This document shows, one piece after another, positions 1 through 8,231 of a stretch of 64,000 nt of DNA; the stretch's first letter is position 1; each line of letters opens with the position of its first letter. The position numbers and the translations under genes were made by a program. This DNA is from Christensenellaceae bacterium Phil1. Its GTDB lineage: Bacteria; Bacillota; Clostridia; Christensenellales; CAG-138. Location of the stretch: the NCBI GenBank assembly GCA_001940855.1, contig MSGS01000075.1, positions 87,846-151,845 on the forward strand, read 5' to 3'. Below the pieces are notes generated by a model, which had not been told where the DNA came from, did not search any database, and was given only the letters and a program-made list of their open reading frames with translations.

Positions 1-337
1 ACACCGCCCCGTCGAACCTGCCGAACTCCGCTTCCGTAAGCGTCCGCGCGTCGCATTGTTCAACGCTTATGTGCTCCCCAAGCTTGTTCAGCTCCACGCT
101 CCGTTTAGCCATGCGCACGCATTCGCCGTCAATATCCGCCGCAACAAAGCTTACGCCGCATTTGGCGTATGTAAGTATCGCCAGTATGCCCGTGCCCGTG
201 CCAATGTCCAAATACCGTTCGCCGGCATGCGCGCGCACAAAGTCAGTCAGCAGCACCGCGTCATGCCCGTATGCAAAGCGGGAATCGGAGCGCACGATAA
301 CAAGCCCATCCCGCTGAAGGTCGTCAATAATTTCCAT
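1..337 (-). CDS. TrmN6-like tRNA(Val) adenine-N6 methyltransferase, N-terminal part
   Basis: This is a partial gene that runs off the left window edge; about 112 residues are visible. It starts at an ATG four bases after the NAD synthetase stop. The protein begins MEIIDDLQRDGLVIVRSD and continues with FAYGHDAVLL, the opening typical of the YfiC/TrmN6 family, which methylates A37 of a tRNA. The SAM-binding motif I is visible as LDIGTGTGILAI near residue 43. The catalytic NPPY motif lies outside the window, so the substrate cannot be checked. Cotranscription with nadE is likely from the tight spacing. Other class I methyltransferases share this fold, but the DDLQ and FxYGxDAVLL signature favours TrmN6. 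Confidence 0.8.
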   Translation of the reverse strand, partial: MEIIDDLQRDGLVIVRSDSRFAYGHDAVLLTDFVRAHAGERYLDIGTGTGILAILTYAKCGVSFVAADIDGECVRMAKRSVELNKLGEHISVEQCDARTLTEAEFGRFDGAV

Positions 338-341
338 CGCG

Positions 342-2117
342 TCAGCTTTGCCTTCTCTTTATCCGCTCGTATTCCGCCATGAATGCTGCGCTTGCCATGT
401 CGCTTGGCATGTTCCATACGCTTGGCGCTATCGACAGGCAAACAAGCGGCGCTTCCGGCGCGCAGTTGCGCTTGAACTGCTGTGAGAAGAACCTTCTCAG
501 GAACGTGCCGAGCGTGCGGTACACTTCCTCCTCCCCAAAGTCCAGCGTGCCGAGGGCAATGTCGTAAAGCTCCTTCGGTCCCTTGCCTTTAAGGAAATAG
601 TATAAGAACAGATCGTGCAGTTCATAGCTGCCCACCAGCTCCTCCGTCTTTTGGCTTATCTCCCCGCCGTTTGCGGGCAGAAGCTCGGGGCTTACGGGCG
701 TGGCCAGAATATCGCGCAGTATTGCGTCCGCATCCGCGCCGAAGTCCGCGCCCACCGCCGCCACCACGCGGCGTATTATCGTCTTTGGTACCGATGCATT
801 CACGCCGTATTGCGCCAGGTGATCCCCGCCGAAGGTGGTCCAGCCGAGCGCAGCCTCGCTCAAATCGCCGGTACCAACGTCCAGCAGCCCTTCTTCATTG
901 GCAATGGAAAGCAGTATCTTGGTGCGTTCGCGCGCCTGCGCGTTTTCGTAAACGGAGTTGTGGTTGGCCTCATCGTGGCCTATATTTGCAAAATGCTCGC
1001 GGCAGGCCGCCGCAACGGATATTTCCCTGTATTTGCAGCCAAGCGCTTCAACAAGGGCGCGGCTGTTGTTCTTGGTGCGGCTTGTTGTGCCGAAGCCCGG
1101 CATGGATACGCCGGTTATCATGCCGCGGCCTATTCCCATTTCGTCCGCCGCCGCGCACGCTACCAGCAGCGCAAGCGCGCTGTCCAGCCCCCCGCTTACG
1201 CCTATAACAAAGCCCTTTGCATGAATATGCTCCGCCCTGCGCACAAGCGCCGCCCTTTGCAGCGCGAAAAGCCGCCTGAGCTGCGCCTGAGCCTTATCAG
1301 GGTCGTTTGAAACGTAGCCTTCCTCCTCCGCCTCGGTAAACGGCTCAAAGGCGCTCAGCTTATCTATGCACACGTCCGCATAAACGAACGCATCGCGCGA
1401 AAGGGGCTCTGATTCGGCCAGTATTTCGCCGTTTGCGGCTATTGCGCAGTACCCATCGAACACAAACGCCGTTGTGCTTTCCCCGCGGGAGGGCAGCGCC
1501 ATTGCGGCGGCCATGCCCGTGCGCGCGCTGTATGCGGCAAGGCTGCTCCTGACCGCGCCGTAGCTTTTTGCCGTGGCGTTTATTGCGCCGGAAAGCAGCA
1601 TTATGTGCCCCTCCCTCGGCTCTCCCTTGGCAAATATCTGCCCCGCGAAGCCCACGCTCAGGCGCGGTATTGGCGTTAGTGTGGACAGGGACGCCGCCCC
1701 GCGCGGAACGGCAGGCGCAAAGCCGAACGGGTTCACCGCCCCGCGGGAGGCGGGTATAACGGCATATATCCTGCCGCCTCTGAGCAGCGCAATGCAGCTG
1801 CGCACGCGGCCATCAACCATATACGGCAGGCCTATGCTAACAAAAAGCCAGGTATGCTTAGTGGCCTCCGCCACGGCGCCGAGCGCTTCGCGGCAGGCGT
1901 TGAGCATGAGCGGATGCTCCATAAGGGAGCCAAGCGTTGCCCCGCAAAGGAAAAGCTCCGGCAGCACAAGATAATCCGCCTCCGCCTTCTCCGCGCGGCG
2001 TATTGCGCTTATTGCGGCGGCAGCGTTGGCCTTAGGGTCTCCCAATACTATTTCCGGCGATGCCGCGGCAAGACGCACCGGCGCATCGCTCTGCGTTGCA
2101 AGCATACATTCGCTCAT
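342..2117 (-). CDS. nadE: NAD+ synthetase with degenerate glutaminase domain
   Basis: A 591-residue protein with the two-domain layout of glutamine-dependent NAD synthetases: a nitrilase-fold amidase domain (about 1-260) and a synthetase domain with the ATP-pyrophosphatase loop GVSGGLDSALALL near residue 305. The synthetase makes NAD from deamido-NAD, ATP and an amino donor. Start: an upstream in-frame ATG exists, but the ATG at 2117 has a GGAGG seven bases before it. Oddity: in the amidase domain the catalytic Glu is plausible (LPELFLCG), but the family's PK motif reads IPASRG and the ICED segment reads GFAGQI. Both catalytic Lys and Cys therefore look lost, which suggests the enzyme uses free ammonia. 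The synthetase assignment is firm; loss of glutaminase activity is inferred. Confidence 0.9.
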   Translation of the reverse strand: MSECMLATQSDAPVRLAAASPEIVLGDPKANAAAAISAIRRAEKAEADYLVLPELFLCGATLGSLMEHPLMLNACREALGAVAEATKHTWLFVSIGLPYMVDGRVRSCIALLRGGRIYAVIPASRGAVNPFGFAPAVPRGAASLSTLTPIPRLSVGFAGQIFAKGEPREGHIMLLSGAINATAKSYGAVRSSLAAYSARTGMAAAMALPSRGESTTAFVFDGYCAIAANGEILAESEPLSRDAFVYADVCIDKLSAFEPFTEAEEEGYVSNDPDKAQAQLRRLFALQRAALVRRAEHIHAKGFVIGVSGGLDSALALLVACAAADEMGIGRGMITGVSMPGFGTTSRTKNNSRALVEALGCKYREISVAAACREHFANIGHDEANHNSVYENAQARERTKILLSIANEEGLLDVGTGDLSEAALGWTTFGGDHLAQYGVNASVPKTIIRRVVAAVGADFGADADAILRDILATPVSPELLPANGGEISQKTEELVGSYELHDLFLYYFLKGKGPKELYDIALGTLDFGEEEVYRTLGTFLRRFFSQQFKRNCAPEAPLVCLSIAPSVWNMPSDMASAAFMAEYERIKRRQS

Positions 2118-2187
2118 GGTAATACCTCCATAATTTCGCATAAACTTATTCTATTATACACCACGCATACCGCGCAGGAAAAGCACA

Positions 2188-2220
2188 ATATAAAAGCAGC
2201 GCCCGCATACGGGGCGCAGC
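2188..2220 (-). terminator. Intrinsic terminator after the GNAT gene
   Basis: On the minus strand GCTGCGCCCC pairs with GGGCGCTGC across a short loop (one mismatch), followed by TTTTATATT. It lies just past the stop of the acetyltransferase gene and before nadE. Confidence 0.6.
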
Positions 2221-2236
2221 ATTGTGCTTTTTTGTG

Positions 2237-2707
2237 TTATTTGAACGTATATCTCATTTCAACGTTTTCGCTTTGGCGCACCTTAAAGCCAAGCTTTTCA
2301 TAAAGCGGCCTGCCCATCGGCGTTGCGGAAAGCTCTATATACGCAGCGTCGTTTTCCCTTGCCTTCAGCTTCAGCATTTCCATAACAAGGCCCGCGTAGC
2401 CCTGCCTGCGGTATTCCGGATATGTCCAAACGCTGACTATGCTTGCAAAGCGCCCGTTTGGGCGGGAAGGGCTGGGCGGGTTTTCGTAAACGCCCAAAAT
2501 GCCCGTGGATACGGCCTTACCGTCCTGCTCAACTATGGCGGCGTAGCAGTCGCGGTTAAGGTGACGCTCAAAATAGCTTTTAAGGTTCACTTTGCGCAGT
2601 TCGTATGTTTCGGGATGCGGGCCGTTGTTCGCATCCGAAAAGTCCAGCCTAAGCTGAACAAGCGTATCTATATCTTCACTTTCTGCCAGTTTTACCGAAT
2701 AACTCAT
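2237..2707 (-). CDS. GNAT family N-acetyltransferase
   Basis: A 156-residue protein with the GNAT fold. It has an N-terminal strand-helix (MSYSVKLAESEDIDTLVQLR), the acetyl-CoA pyrophosphate loop YRRQGYAGLVMEML near residues 110-123, and the closing element MGRPLYEKLGF typical of acetyltransferases acting on small molecules or protein N-termini. Start: the ATG overlaps the stop of the upstream DUF5698 gene by one base and has an AAAGGGG ribosome site, so the two are translationally coupled. The substrate cannot be told from sequence. Confidence 0.9.
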   Translation of the reverse strand: MSYSVKLAESEDIDTLVQLRLDFSDANNGPHPETYELRKVNLKSYFERHLNRDCYAAIVEQDGKAVSTGILGVYENPPSPSRPNGRFASIVSVWTYPEYRRQGYAGLVMEMLKLKARENDAAYIELSATPMGRPLYEKLGFKVRQSENVEMRYTFK

Positions 2708-3297
2708 TATTTCCCCTTTCTTGACCTGCGGCCTGCGCTTTGGCGCATGTATCCGCCGCGCAGGCTTTTAACATCGCTCACGGTTATTACAGCATTGGGC
2801 GCAACGGAATTGATTATATCCATGGCCTCGGGCGCAAGCTTGCGGCGCAGGGTTGACATGAGCATATATCTATCGGTATCGTCCCTGCCCTGAACCTTCA
2901 TCTCGCTCAGTCCGAACCCGTGCGCACGGAGCGCATCGCCTATTTTATCCGCCGTTTCCGCCTCCATAACAACGCACTGTATGGAGCATAGGCCGAAGGC
3001 AAGCCTTTCCTCAAGCCAGCTTCCCGCGTAGTTGCCCAATGAATACGCAAGCGCGTAGGCAACCATTTTCCACGGGTCGCTTTGATAATTGCTCAGCACG
3101 TTGCCCGCTATTATGAGCCAAAGCGTAATCTCTATCAGCGCAAGCAGCGCGCCTATCGCGCGTTCGCCGCGGTTTATGAGCACTATTCTAAGAGTACAGA
3201 GCGTAACCTCCAGTATTTTCCCCAGAAATATGCAAATATAAACAATAAGCGTTGTGCCTGCAAAAAACGTGCCGAGTATTTCAAATAACTTAGTCAT
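2707..3297 (-). CDS. DUF5698/UPF0316-type membrane protein
   Basis: A 196-residue protein with three hydrophobic segments in its first about 100 residues (FAGTTLIVYICIFLGKILEV, then IGALLALIEITLWLIIAGNVL, then a weaker one) followed by a soluble domain resembling DUF2179 (about 115-185). This layout matches the UPF0316/DUF5698 family of Firmicutes inner-membrane proteins of unknown function. Start: ATG at 3297 lies six bases after GGAGAG; earlier ATGs at 3303 and 3330 have poorer spacing. The basic tail (RQSAGRRSRKGK) is probably cytoplasmic. It is coupled to the acetyltransferase gene by a TAATG overlap. Confidence 0.8.
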   Translation of the reverse strand: MTKLFEILGTFFAGTTLIVYICIFLGKILEVTLCTLRIVLINRGERAIGALLALIEITLWLIIAGNVLSNYQSDPWKMVAYALAYSLGNYAGSWLEERLAFGLCSIQCVVMEAETADKIGDALRAHGFGLSEMKVQGRDDTDRYMLMSTLRRKLAPEAMDIINSVAPNAVITVSDVKSLRGGYMRQSAGRRSRKGK

Positions 3298-3394
3298 AAA
3301 CATCTCTCCTTCCGATAACAAATAATCCAAACCGTACAGGTATTATATTACCTACAATCTGCCTGATAATCAATAGCCGCAGAAAAAATATTAA

Positions 3395-3422
3395 AACGGG
3401 CCGGCCGCGGTGCAGCCAGCCC
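3395..3422 (-). terminator. Intrinsic terminator of the secreted repeat-protein gene
   Basis: On the minus strand GGGCTGGC pairs with GCCGGCCC (one mismatch) and is followed by GTTTTAATATTTTTT. It sits about 30 bases beyond the stop of the 704-residue secreted protein. Confidence 0.7.
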
Positions 3423-3448
3423 ATTCGTTGGGGGAAGGTATATGCTCT

Positions 3449-5563
3449 TTATTCCTTAATGAGTATGCCGTCCGCGTCCACGGCTGCGCCCGCTATGGTG
3501 AGCTTCACTTTGCGGTAGCTGTGCAGCAGCACAAATTCGCCGCTGCCCTTTTCCATTGCCGCGCTGACGCTTATAACGCTCTTCCGGGACGCGGTAACGA
3601 ACACTATTTTGGTAATGCCCTGCCTGCTGAGCGCAAACAGTCCGCCGTGCTCTATTATAAGCTGGGCTTCCTTTTCATCAGTCGTAATGGTGAGCACGCC
3701 GCCCTTCTGCACGGCCTTATAGGCAATGCTCCTGCCCTGCTTATCGGCAATGCGGTAAAGCTGTATGCGCTCATGGTGCGCCATAGGCTCGGGCTGGGGA
3801 GCGGGTTCGGGTTCGGGGATTATAAGCGTTCCCAGGGGAACCGTTATATCCTTGCCGTTCACGGTAACTACCTTGGTTATTATGTATTCGCCCGGTTCCG
3901 TGGGGAAGGCTGTGCTGCCGTTGAACATGGTATCGGACACGGTTATGCCGTCGCGCTCTGTTATAAGGTTTATGTCGCCGTTGGGCAGAACCTCCACCTG
4001 CGCGGGGATTATATCCGTACCGTTGCCGCCGTTGATATATCCGTTCAACGTGGTTTTATCCGTGCCGGAAATGCCGTTGATGGTCGCCGTGTCGCTTATG
4101 AACACATGGCCGTAATGCTCGACCCTGTTGCAGTCGCTGCCGATATAGCCTTTCATATTCTCAAGCAGCTTGCCCAGCGGGTTTTCGCGCGTAACGCTGT
4201 TCTTTTCCACTACGCCCGTGGTAAGCTTCGCGTTGCCAAGTATCATTATATTGCCGTTGAAAACATAGTCATCCGTCGCGCCGAGCGCCGCCGCAAAGGT
4301 ATATAGGTTGCCGTCATATTCGCTTACGCCCGTACGCGCTGTAACTTTGGCGTTGCCGCTGATTATTATTGTTCCTTTGAAGGATGCTTCACAGCCGCTG
4401 CCTATGCCTGCGCCGTTCTTTCCGCTTACCGCAGTAACGTCTGCATTATCGGTTATGGTCACGGTACCGTTCAGATTTTCTTCATCGCCCGCGCCTATGC
4501 CCGCGCCTTTGCGTCCGCTTGCGGCAATGACCTTCGCGTTGCCGCGAATGTTTATGGTGCCGCTCATGCCGCCCCAAAGGCCGTTGCCTATACCCGCGCC
4601 GCAATCGATGCTGTCCGCATTAACGATTGCATCATCGCCTATGTTTATGGTGCCGCTCATATCGCCTTCGCCGCCGGTACCCATGCCCGCGGCACTCCCT
4701 TCGGACTTTGCGGTAACTTTGGCGTTGCCGCCTATGGTGATGGTGCCGCTCATATCGCCGCCATCATCAAGGTTCATCCATGGGCTGCGCCATGTTCTTA
4801 CGCGGCCTGTGCCTATGCCCGCGCCGTATTTATTGCCGGCGGATGCGTTGACCGTGGCGTTGCCGTCTATGGTGATGGTGCCGCTCATGTTGCCGCCCTG
4901 GGCGTTCCTGTTCTCGTCCTCCGTTATTGCGCCCGCGCCTATGCCCGCGCCGCCGGAAAGCGTTCCAAATTTTTCATCCCCGGGTACTCCGCCGTCATGA
5001 TAGACCGAATTATTACCGCCGGTCGTAACGGTAACGTCGCCGGTAATGTGTATATTGCCGGACATATCCTCGCCCGCGTTGCTGCCTATTTTGGCGGAGT
5101 CCTGCAATATGCCTTCCCTGCCGTTATGCTCCGCAGTGAGCGAACCCGTGCCGTCTATTGTTAAATCGCCGGAGGACACGCGCAGCGCAGCGCTGTCGCC
5201 ATCGGCATTCAGCTTGTTTTCCCCTTCAACCGTAAGGTTAAGGTTGGAATCGCCGACGTCTATTGCGCTGTCCGCACCGGATGCGATGTTTATATCCTTT
5301 ATCGTTATGTTCGCTTCCGCGTCCCCTTCCGTGGAAACGGTTATGGTATTGTCCGTCGCTTTCTCGCTGTCCCGCTGGGTGATAACAGTGTCGCTATCCG
5401 CAACGGCGCTGTTATTGCCCTGCTTAACGGATTGGCCGTTTTCGTTTGCAATAACGGTTATGTCGCCATCCTCAAGATACCATGTGGCCGCAAGCGCCGT
5501 AGGCATAAGGCACACGGCAAGCATAAGCGCCACAATGGAGATAATTGTTCGTTTCAGCTTCAT
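3449..5563 (-). CDS. Secreted protein with repeated GAGIG-type beta-solenoid segments
   Basis: A 704-residue protein with a clear signal peptide (MKLKRTIISIVALMLAVCL, cleavage near ALAA/TW). The body (about 60-500) is a regular series of strands of the form MSGTITIxGNAxVTA, each followed by GAGIGxG. Such repeats occur in secreted clostridial proteins annotated as carbohydrate-binding (DUF4353-like) and in beta-helix proteins. A proline-rich hinge (IPEPEPAPQPEP, near 590) precedes a C-terminal domain of about 110 residues that I do not recognise. No catalytic motif, LPXTG or SLH anchor was seen, so it is probably released or held by non-covalent binding. The ATG is preceded by GGAGG at eleven bases, and a good promoter lies upstream. 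Confidence 0.75.
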   Translation of the reverse strand: MKLKRTIISIVALMLAVCLMPTALAATWYLEDGDITVIANENGQSVKQGNNSAVADSDTVITQRDSEKATDNTITVSTEGDAEANITIKDINIASGADSAIDVGDSNLNLTVEGENKLNADGDSAALRVSSGDLTIDGTGSLTAEHNGREGILQDSAKIGSNAGEDMSGNIHITGDVTVTTGGNNSVYHDGGVPGDEKFGTLSGGAGIGAGAITEDENRNAQGGNMSGTITIDGNATVNASAGNKYGAGIGTGRVRTWRSPWMNLDDGGDMSGTITIGGNAKVTAKSEGSAAGMGTGGEGDMSGTINIGDDAIVNADSIDCGAGIGNGLWGGMSGTINIRGNAKVIAASGRKGAGIGAGDEENLNGTVTITDNADVTAVSGKNGAGIGSGCEASFKGTIIISGNAKVTARTGVSEYDGNLYTFAAALGATDDYVFNGNIMILGNAKLTTGVVEKNSVTRENPLGKLLENMKGYIGSDCNRVEHYGHVFISDTATINGISGTDKTTLNGYINGGNGTDIIPAQVEVLPNGDINLITERDGITVSDTMFNGSTAFPTEPGEYIITKVVTVNGKDITVPLGTLIIPEPEPAPQPEPMAHHERIQLYRIADKQGRSIAYKAVQKGGVLTITTDEKEAQLIIEHGGLFALSRQGITKIVFVTASRKSVISVSAAMEKGSGEFVLLHSYRKVKLTIAGAAVDADGILIKE

Positions 5564-5615
5564 TGGTCGGTGTTCCTCCTTTTATTGGACATAGTGATAG
5601 GAATATCAATACTTT

Positions 5616-5644
5616 ATTATAACCGATAGTTAACGCAATAGCAA
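5616..5644 (-). promoter_or_regulatory. Sigma-A-type promoter of the secreted repeat protein
   Basis: On the minus strand TTGCTA and TATAAT are separated by 17 bases. The predicted transcript start is about 45 bases before the start codon at 5563. Confidence 0.6.
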
Positions 5645-5815
5645 CATAATTTGTAATATATTCAATTTAACTTATTTTAGTATACAAAAACAATTCTACA
5701 AACAAATGCAGAACGGAGTGCGCACCAATTCTACGGCGCATGGATTGCGCAACAGCGCGTTGCTTTACCGCGGGCGGCTTTAATGATATAGTAATGCCGT
5801 ATGGAGGCGATAAAC

Positions 5816-6265
5816 ATGGAAACAGGTAATATTTTATATGAACTGAGGACGAAAAACGGACTTTCTCAGGATGAGTTGGCGCAGAAGCTATTCGTAACGC
5901 GGCAGGCCGTGTCCCGCTGGGAGAATGGCGAAACCGTGCCCAATACGGAAACGCTGAAGCTGCTTTCGCGGTTTTTTGACGTGTCCATAAACACGCTGCT
6001 CGGCTCCCCGCAGAAGCTTGTTTGCCAATGCTGCGGCATGCCGCTTGAGGATTCGCTAATGAGCCGCGAGATTGACGGGGACATAAACGAAAAATACTGC
6101 AAATGGTGCTATAATGACGGCAAGTTCAAATATCTTGACATGAACACGCTCATAGATTTCTGCGTGAACCACATGGCAAGCGAAGAATGGCCCGAGGAGC
6201 GCGTGCGCCAATACATGGGCGAAATGCTGCCCAAGCTTGAATACTGGAAGGCGAAAGCGGAATAA
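5816..6265 (+). CDS. XRE-family regulator with C-terminal zinc ribbon
   Basis: A 149-residue protein. Residues 5-60 are a Cro/C1-type helix-turn-helix (LSQDELAQKLFVTRQAVSRW, then NTETLKLLSRFFDVSINTLL). Residues 65-145 are a putative zinc-ribbon domain with CQCCGMPL and CKWCYNDGKF Cys pairs, matching the family Pfam calls putative zinc ribbon (PF12674). The fusion is seen in Firmicutes transcription regulators; the ligand is unknown. Start: ATG at 5816 has GGAGG seven bases upstream, better than the ATG 15 bases earlier. It is a single-gene unit ended by a bidirectional terminator. Confidence 0.88.
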   Translation: METGNILYELRTKNGLSQDELAQKLFVTRQAVSRWENGETVPNTETLKLLSRFFDVSINTLLGSPQKLVCQCCGMPLEDSLMSREIDGDINEKYCKWCYNDGKFKYLDMNTLIDFCVNHMASEEWPEERVRQYMGEMLPKLEYWKAKAE

Positions 6266-6270
6266 AAAAC

Positions 6271-6302
6271 AAGTCTCCGGACGGACAACCGAACGGAGAC
6301 TT
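6271..6302. terminator. Bidirectional terminator between XRE regulator and mscL
   Basis: AAGTCTCCG and CGGAGACTT form a perfect nine-pair stem. There is TTTTGCTTT on the plus side and TTGTTTTTTATT on the minus side, so it can end both convergent transcripts. Confidence 0.8.
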
Positions 6303-6322
6303 TTGCTTTATATCGGAATAAA

Positions 6323-6739
6323 TTATTTGCCCAGCTCGCTGGTGCAATGCGGGCAGCGGGTGGCGTCGATGGCGATTTCGCTTTTGCAGAAGGGGCAAAC
6401 CTTGGTCGTGGGCGCGGCCGGGGGTTCCGCAACGGGCTTTTTGCCGATGCCCTTGAGCATATTCATGGCCTTGACCACGAAGAAAAGCACAAGTGCAACA
6501 ATGAGGAAATTGATTATAGCCATTATGAACGCGCCGTACTGAACCTCCACCTCGCCTATTTTCAGCACAAGGTCGGAAAAGTCCACCTTAACAAGCAGGC
6601 CAATCAGCGGGGAGATGATGTTGTTCACAAGGGAATTTACAATGCTTGTGAACGCCGCGCCGACCATCATGCCGACTGCTAAGTCCATCGCGTTGCCCTT
6701 TATGGCAAACGCCTTGAATTCTTCAAAAAACTTCTTCAT
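6323..6739 (-). CDS. mscL: Large-conductance mechanosensitive channel with zinc-ribbon tail
   Basis: A 138-residue protein. Residues 1-95 are MscL: the N-terminal helix MKKFFEEFKAFAIKGNAMD, TM1 (DLAVGMMVGAAFTSIVNSL), a short periplasmic loop and TM2 (GAFIMAIINFLIVALVLFFVV). It opens under membrane tension to release solutes on hypo-osmotic shock. The family's C-terminal bundle is replaced or followed by a zinc ribbon with CPFCKSEIAIDATRCPHC at about 114-131. Such tails occur in some Firmicutes MscL proteins, and their role is unknown. It is convergent with the XRE gene; the next upstream gene on the same strand is the NlpC/P60 protein, 33 bases away from the mscL start. Confidence 0.95.
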   Translation of the reverse strand: MKKFFEEFKAFAIKGNAMDLAVGMMVGAAFTSIVNSLVNNIISPLIGLLVKVDFSDLVLKIGEVEVQYGAFIMAIINFLIVALVLFFVVKAMNMLKGIGKKPVAEPPAAPTTKVCPFCKSEIAIDATRCPHCTSELGK

Positions 6740-6771
6740 GCTTTGATACCGTTCCTTTTATAAATTGATTA

Positions 6772-8097
6772 TTAAAATACCCTTTTGCCGTAAAGGAAGT
6801 TACGGTCGCTCCAGCCGCCCCAGCTTGTTATGCATACGCAGCCTTCGCTTGCGGATGCGTGTATAAGCTTGCCGCCGCCAAGCCATATGGCAACGTGGGT
6901 TATGCGCGTGTCCGACCCTTCGGATTTATAGAATATCAAATCGCCCGGCTGCAAATTCTCCTTGCCGTAAACCGTGGGCCAGGAATCAATCTGCCCCATG
7001 CCGGCGGAGTTATAATAGCGCGTCATCTTGCCAAGGGGCTTTAAGCAGTAATACACAAAGCCGGAGCAATCGAACTTATCCGGCCCTTTGCCGCCGAGTA
7101 CGTAGCGCACGCCTATCTGCTGCTTTGCAAGGGCTATGAAGTCCGATACTCCGCCGCCGTAATTTGGCGCGGGTGTGGAGGGCGCGGACGTGGGCGCGGA
7201 AGTTGGGGCGCTGCTATCCGGTACGGTGGCGCTGCTTGTGGCGTCCGGCGCGGTAGTCTTGCCGGGCTTGGGCGTTTTTGTCGGCTTAGGCGTTTTGGTG
7301 GGCTTAGGCGTTGGTGTAGGCGTGGGCGTGGGCGTTGGGTCAATGAGCGGCTTCGCCTTGGGGGAATACAGCAGCTCCAGCGTAAAATAATCCGCCTCGC
7401 CGGTTATTTCAAGCTTGTTCTTTTTCTGGAATGCGGCTGTTGCGCGGCCGGTAGCCGTGCCGAAATAGCCGTTCAGCTTGTCCTCGTAATAGCCAAGCTC
7501 CTTCAGCTCGTGCTGGAGGGTAAGCACATCCTCTCCCGAGCAGCCCTGATTGATTATGTAGCTTTGCGCGGCGGAGCTGAAAAGTATCTGCTGCGTCTGC
7601 TCGTCCGCGTCGCCCGTCTCCTTCAAATGGTGCGCCCGCTGGAAGCTCATGACCGCATCCCGCGTAACAGGACCGTAGTAATCCGTTGTTTCATCGCTGC
7701 CCATGTAATATAGATCCATAAGCCGCTGCTGCAATGCGCGCACGGCTTCGTCCCGCTGCTCAAACACAAGCGGAGCGTACCGCGGCATATCCTCGGGCGC
7801 GTCGGTAGGGGCCGTAAAGCCCTCCGTACTTTCGGTCGGGAGCGGCTCCGCCGTCATCACAGGCTCGGGCGTAGCTATCTGAATATCGCCCACCTGCGCG
7901 GAGGGCTGCGCCTGCTTACTCGACGCCGTGACCTCTATGCTTTCCGCCCGTGCTTCGTATGCGCCAAGGGCAAGAGGGATGATCATGAACGCTGTCAGGA
8001 ACGTGCCGCCCACCGTTAACAGGGGCAGCCTGACCCGCTTGAAGAACAATTTTATGCGCGCGCTTCTTTCGCGCCGTTTCTGCCATTTCTTTTCCAT
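6772..8097 (-). CDS. Secreted NlpC/P60 peptidoglycan hydrolase with two PG-binding repeats
   Basis: A 441-residue protein. It has a basic N-terminus and one TM or signal segment (LLTVGGTFLTAFMIIPLAL, about 28-46). Two peptidoglycan-binding_1 repeats follow (VRALQQRLMDLYYMG.. near 120 and VLTLQHELKELGYYE.. near 195), then a (TP)n/TPKPTK linker of about 80 residues, then a C-terminal NlpC/P60 domain with catalytic Cys in KFDCSGFVYYCL and His in ITHVAIWLGGGKLIHAS. It is predicted to cut peptide stems of cell-wall peptidoglycan outside the membrane. The low-complexity linker is typical of Gram-positive wall-spanning proteins. Confidence 0.9.
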   Translation of the reverse strand: MEKKWQKRRERSARIKLFFKRVRLPLLTVGGTFLTAFMIIPLALGAYEARAESIEVTASSKQAQPSAQVGDIQIATPEPVMTAEPLPTESTEGFTAPTDAPEDMPRYAPLVFEQRDEAVRALQQRLMDLYYMGSDETTDYYGPVTRDAVMSFQRAHHLKETGDADEQTQQILFSSAAQSYIINQGCSGEDVLTLQHELKELGYYEDKLNGYFGTATGRATAAFQKKNKLEITGEADYFTLELLYSPKAKPLIDPTPTPTPTPTPKPTKTPKPTKTPKPGKTTAPDATSSATVPDSSAPTSAPTSAPSTPAPNYGGGVSDFIALAKQQIGVRYVLGGKGPDKFDCSGFVYYCLKPLGKMTRYYNSAGMGQIDSWPTVYGKENLQPGDLIFYKSEGSDTRITHVAIWLGGGKLIHASASEGCVCITSWGGWSDRNFLYGKRVF

Positions 8098-8176
8098 AGC
8101 TAAATTATAGCCTTTATGGCACTATTTGTCGAGAAGGATATGGTTTGTTAACAAATTTGTCCCCTCTCCCGTTGCT

Positions 8177-8206
8177 ATGACGGTGAAAAACGCTTATACT
8201 TATAAT
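8177..8206 (+). promoter_or_regulatory. Candidate promoter of the DUF2804-SLOG-ABC-F run
   Basis: ATGACG and TATAAT lie 18 bases apart, and TATAAT is 25 bases before the start codon at 8232. The -35 match is weak. Confidence 0.45.
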
Positions 8207-8231
8207 ATATGCACTTACGGAGGTATTGCCC

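Noticed and set aside
7260..7340. Tandem repeat in the NlpC/P60 gene as a phase-variable tract
   Set aside because: It encodes an ordinary Thr/Pro-Lys wall-spanning linker with six-base periodicity, so unit loss would keep the frame.
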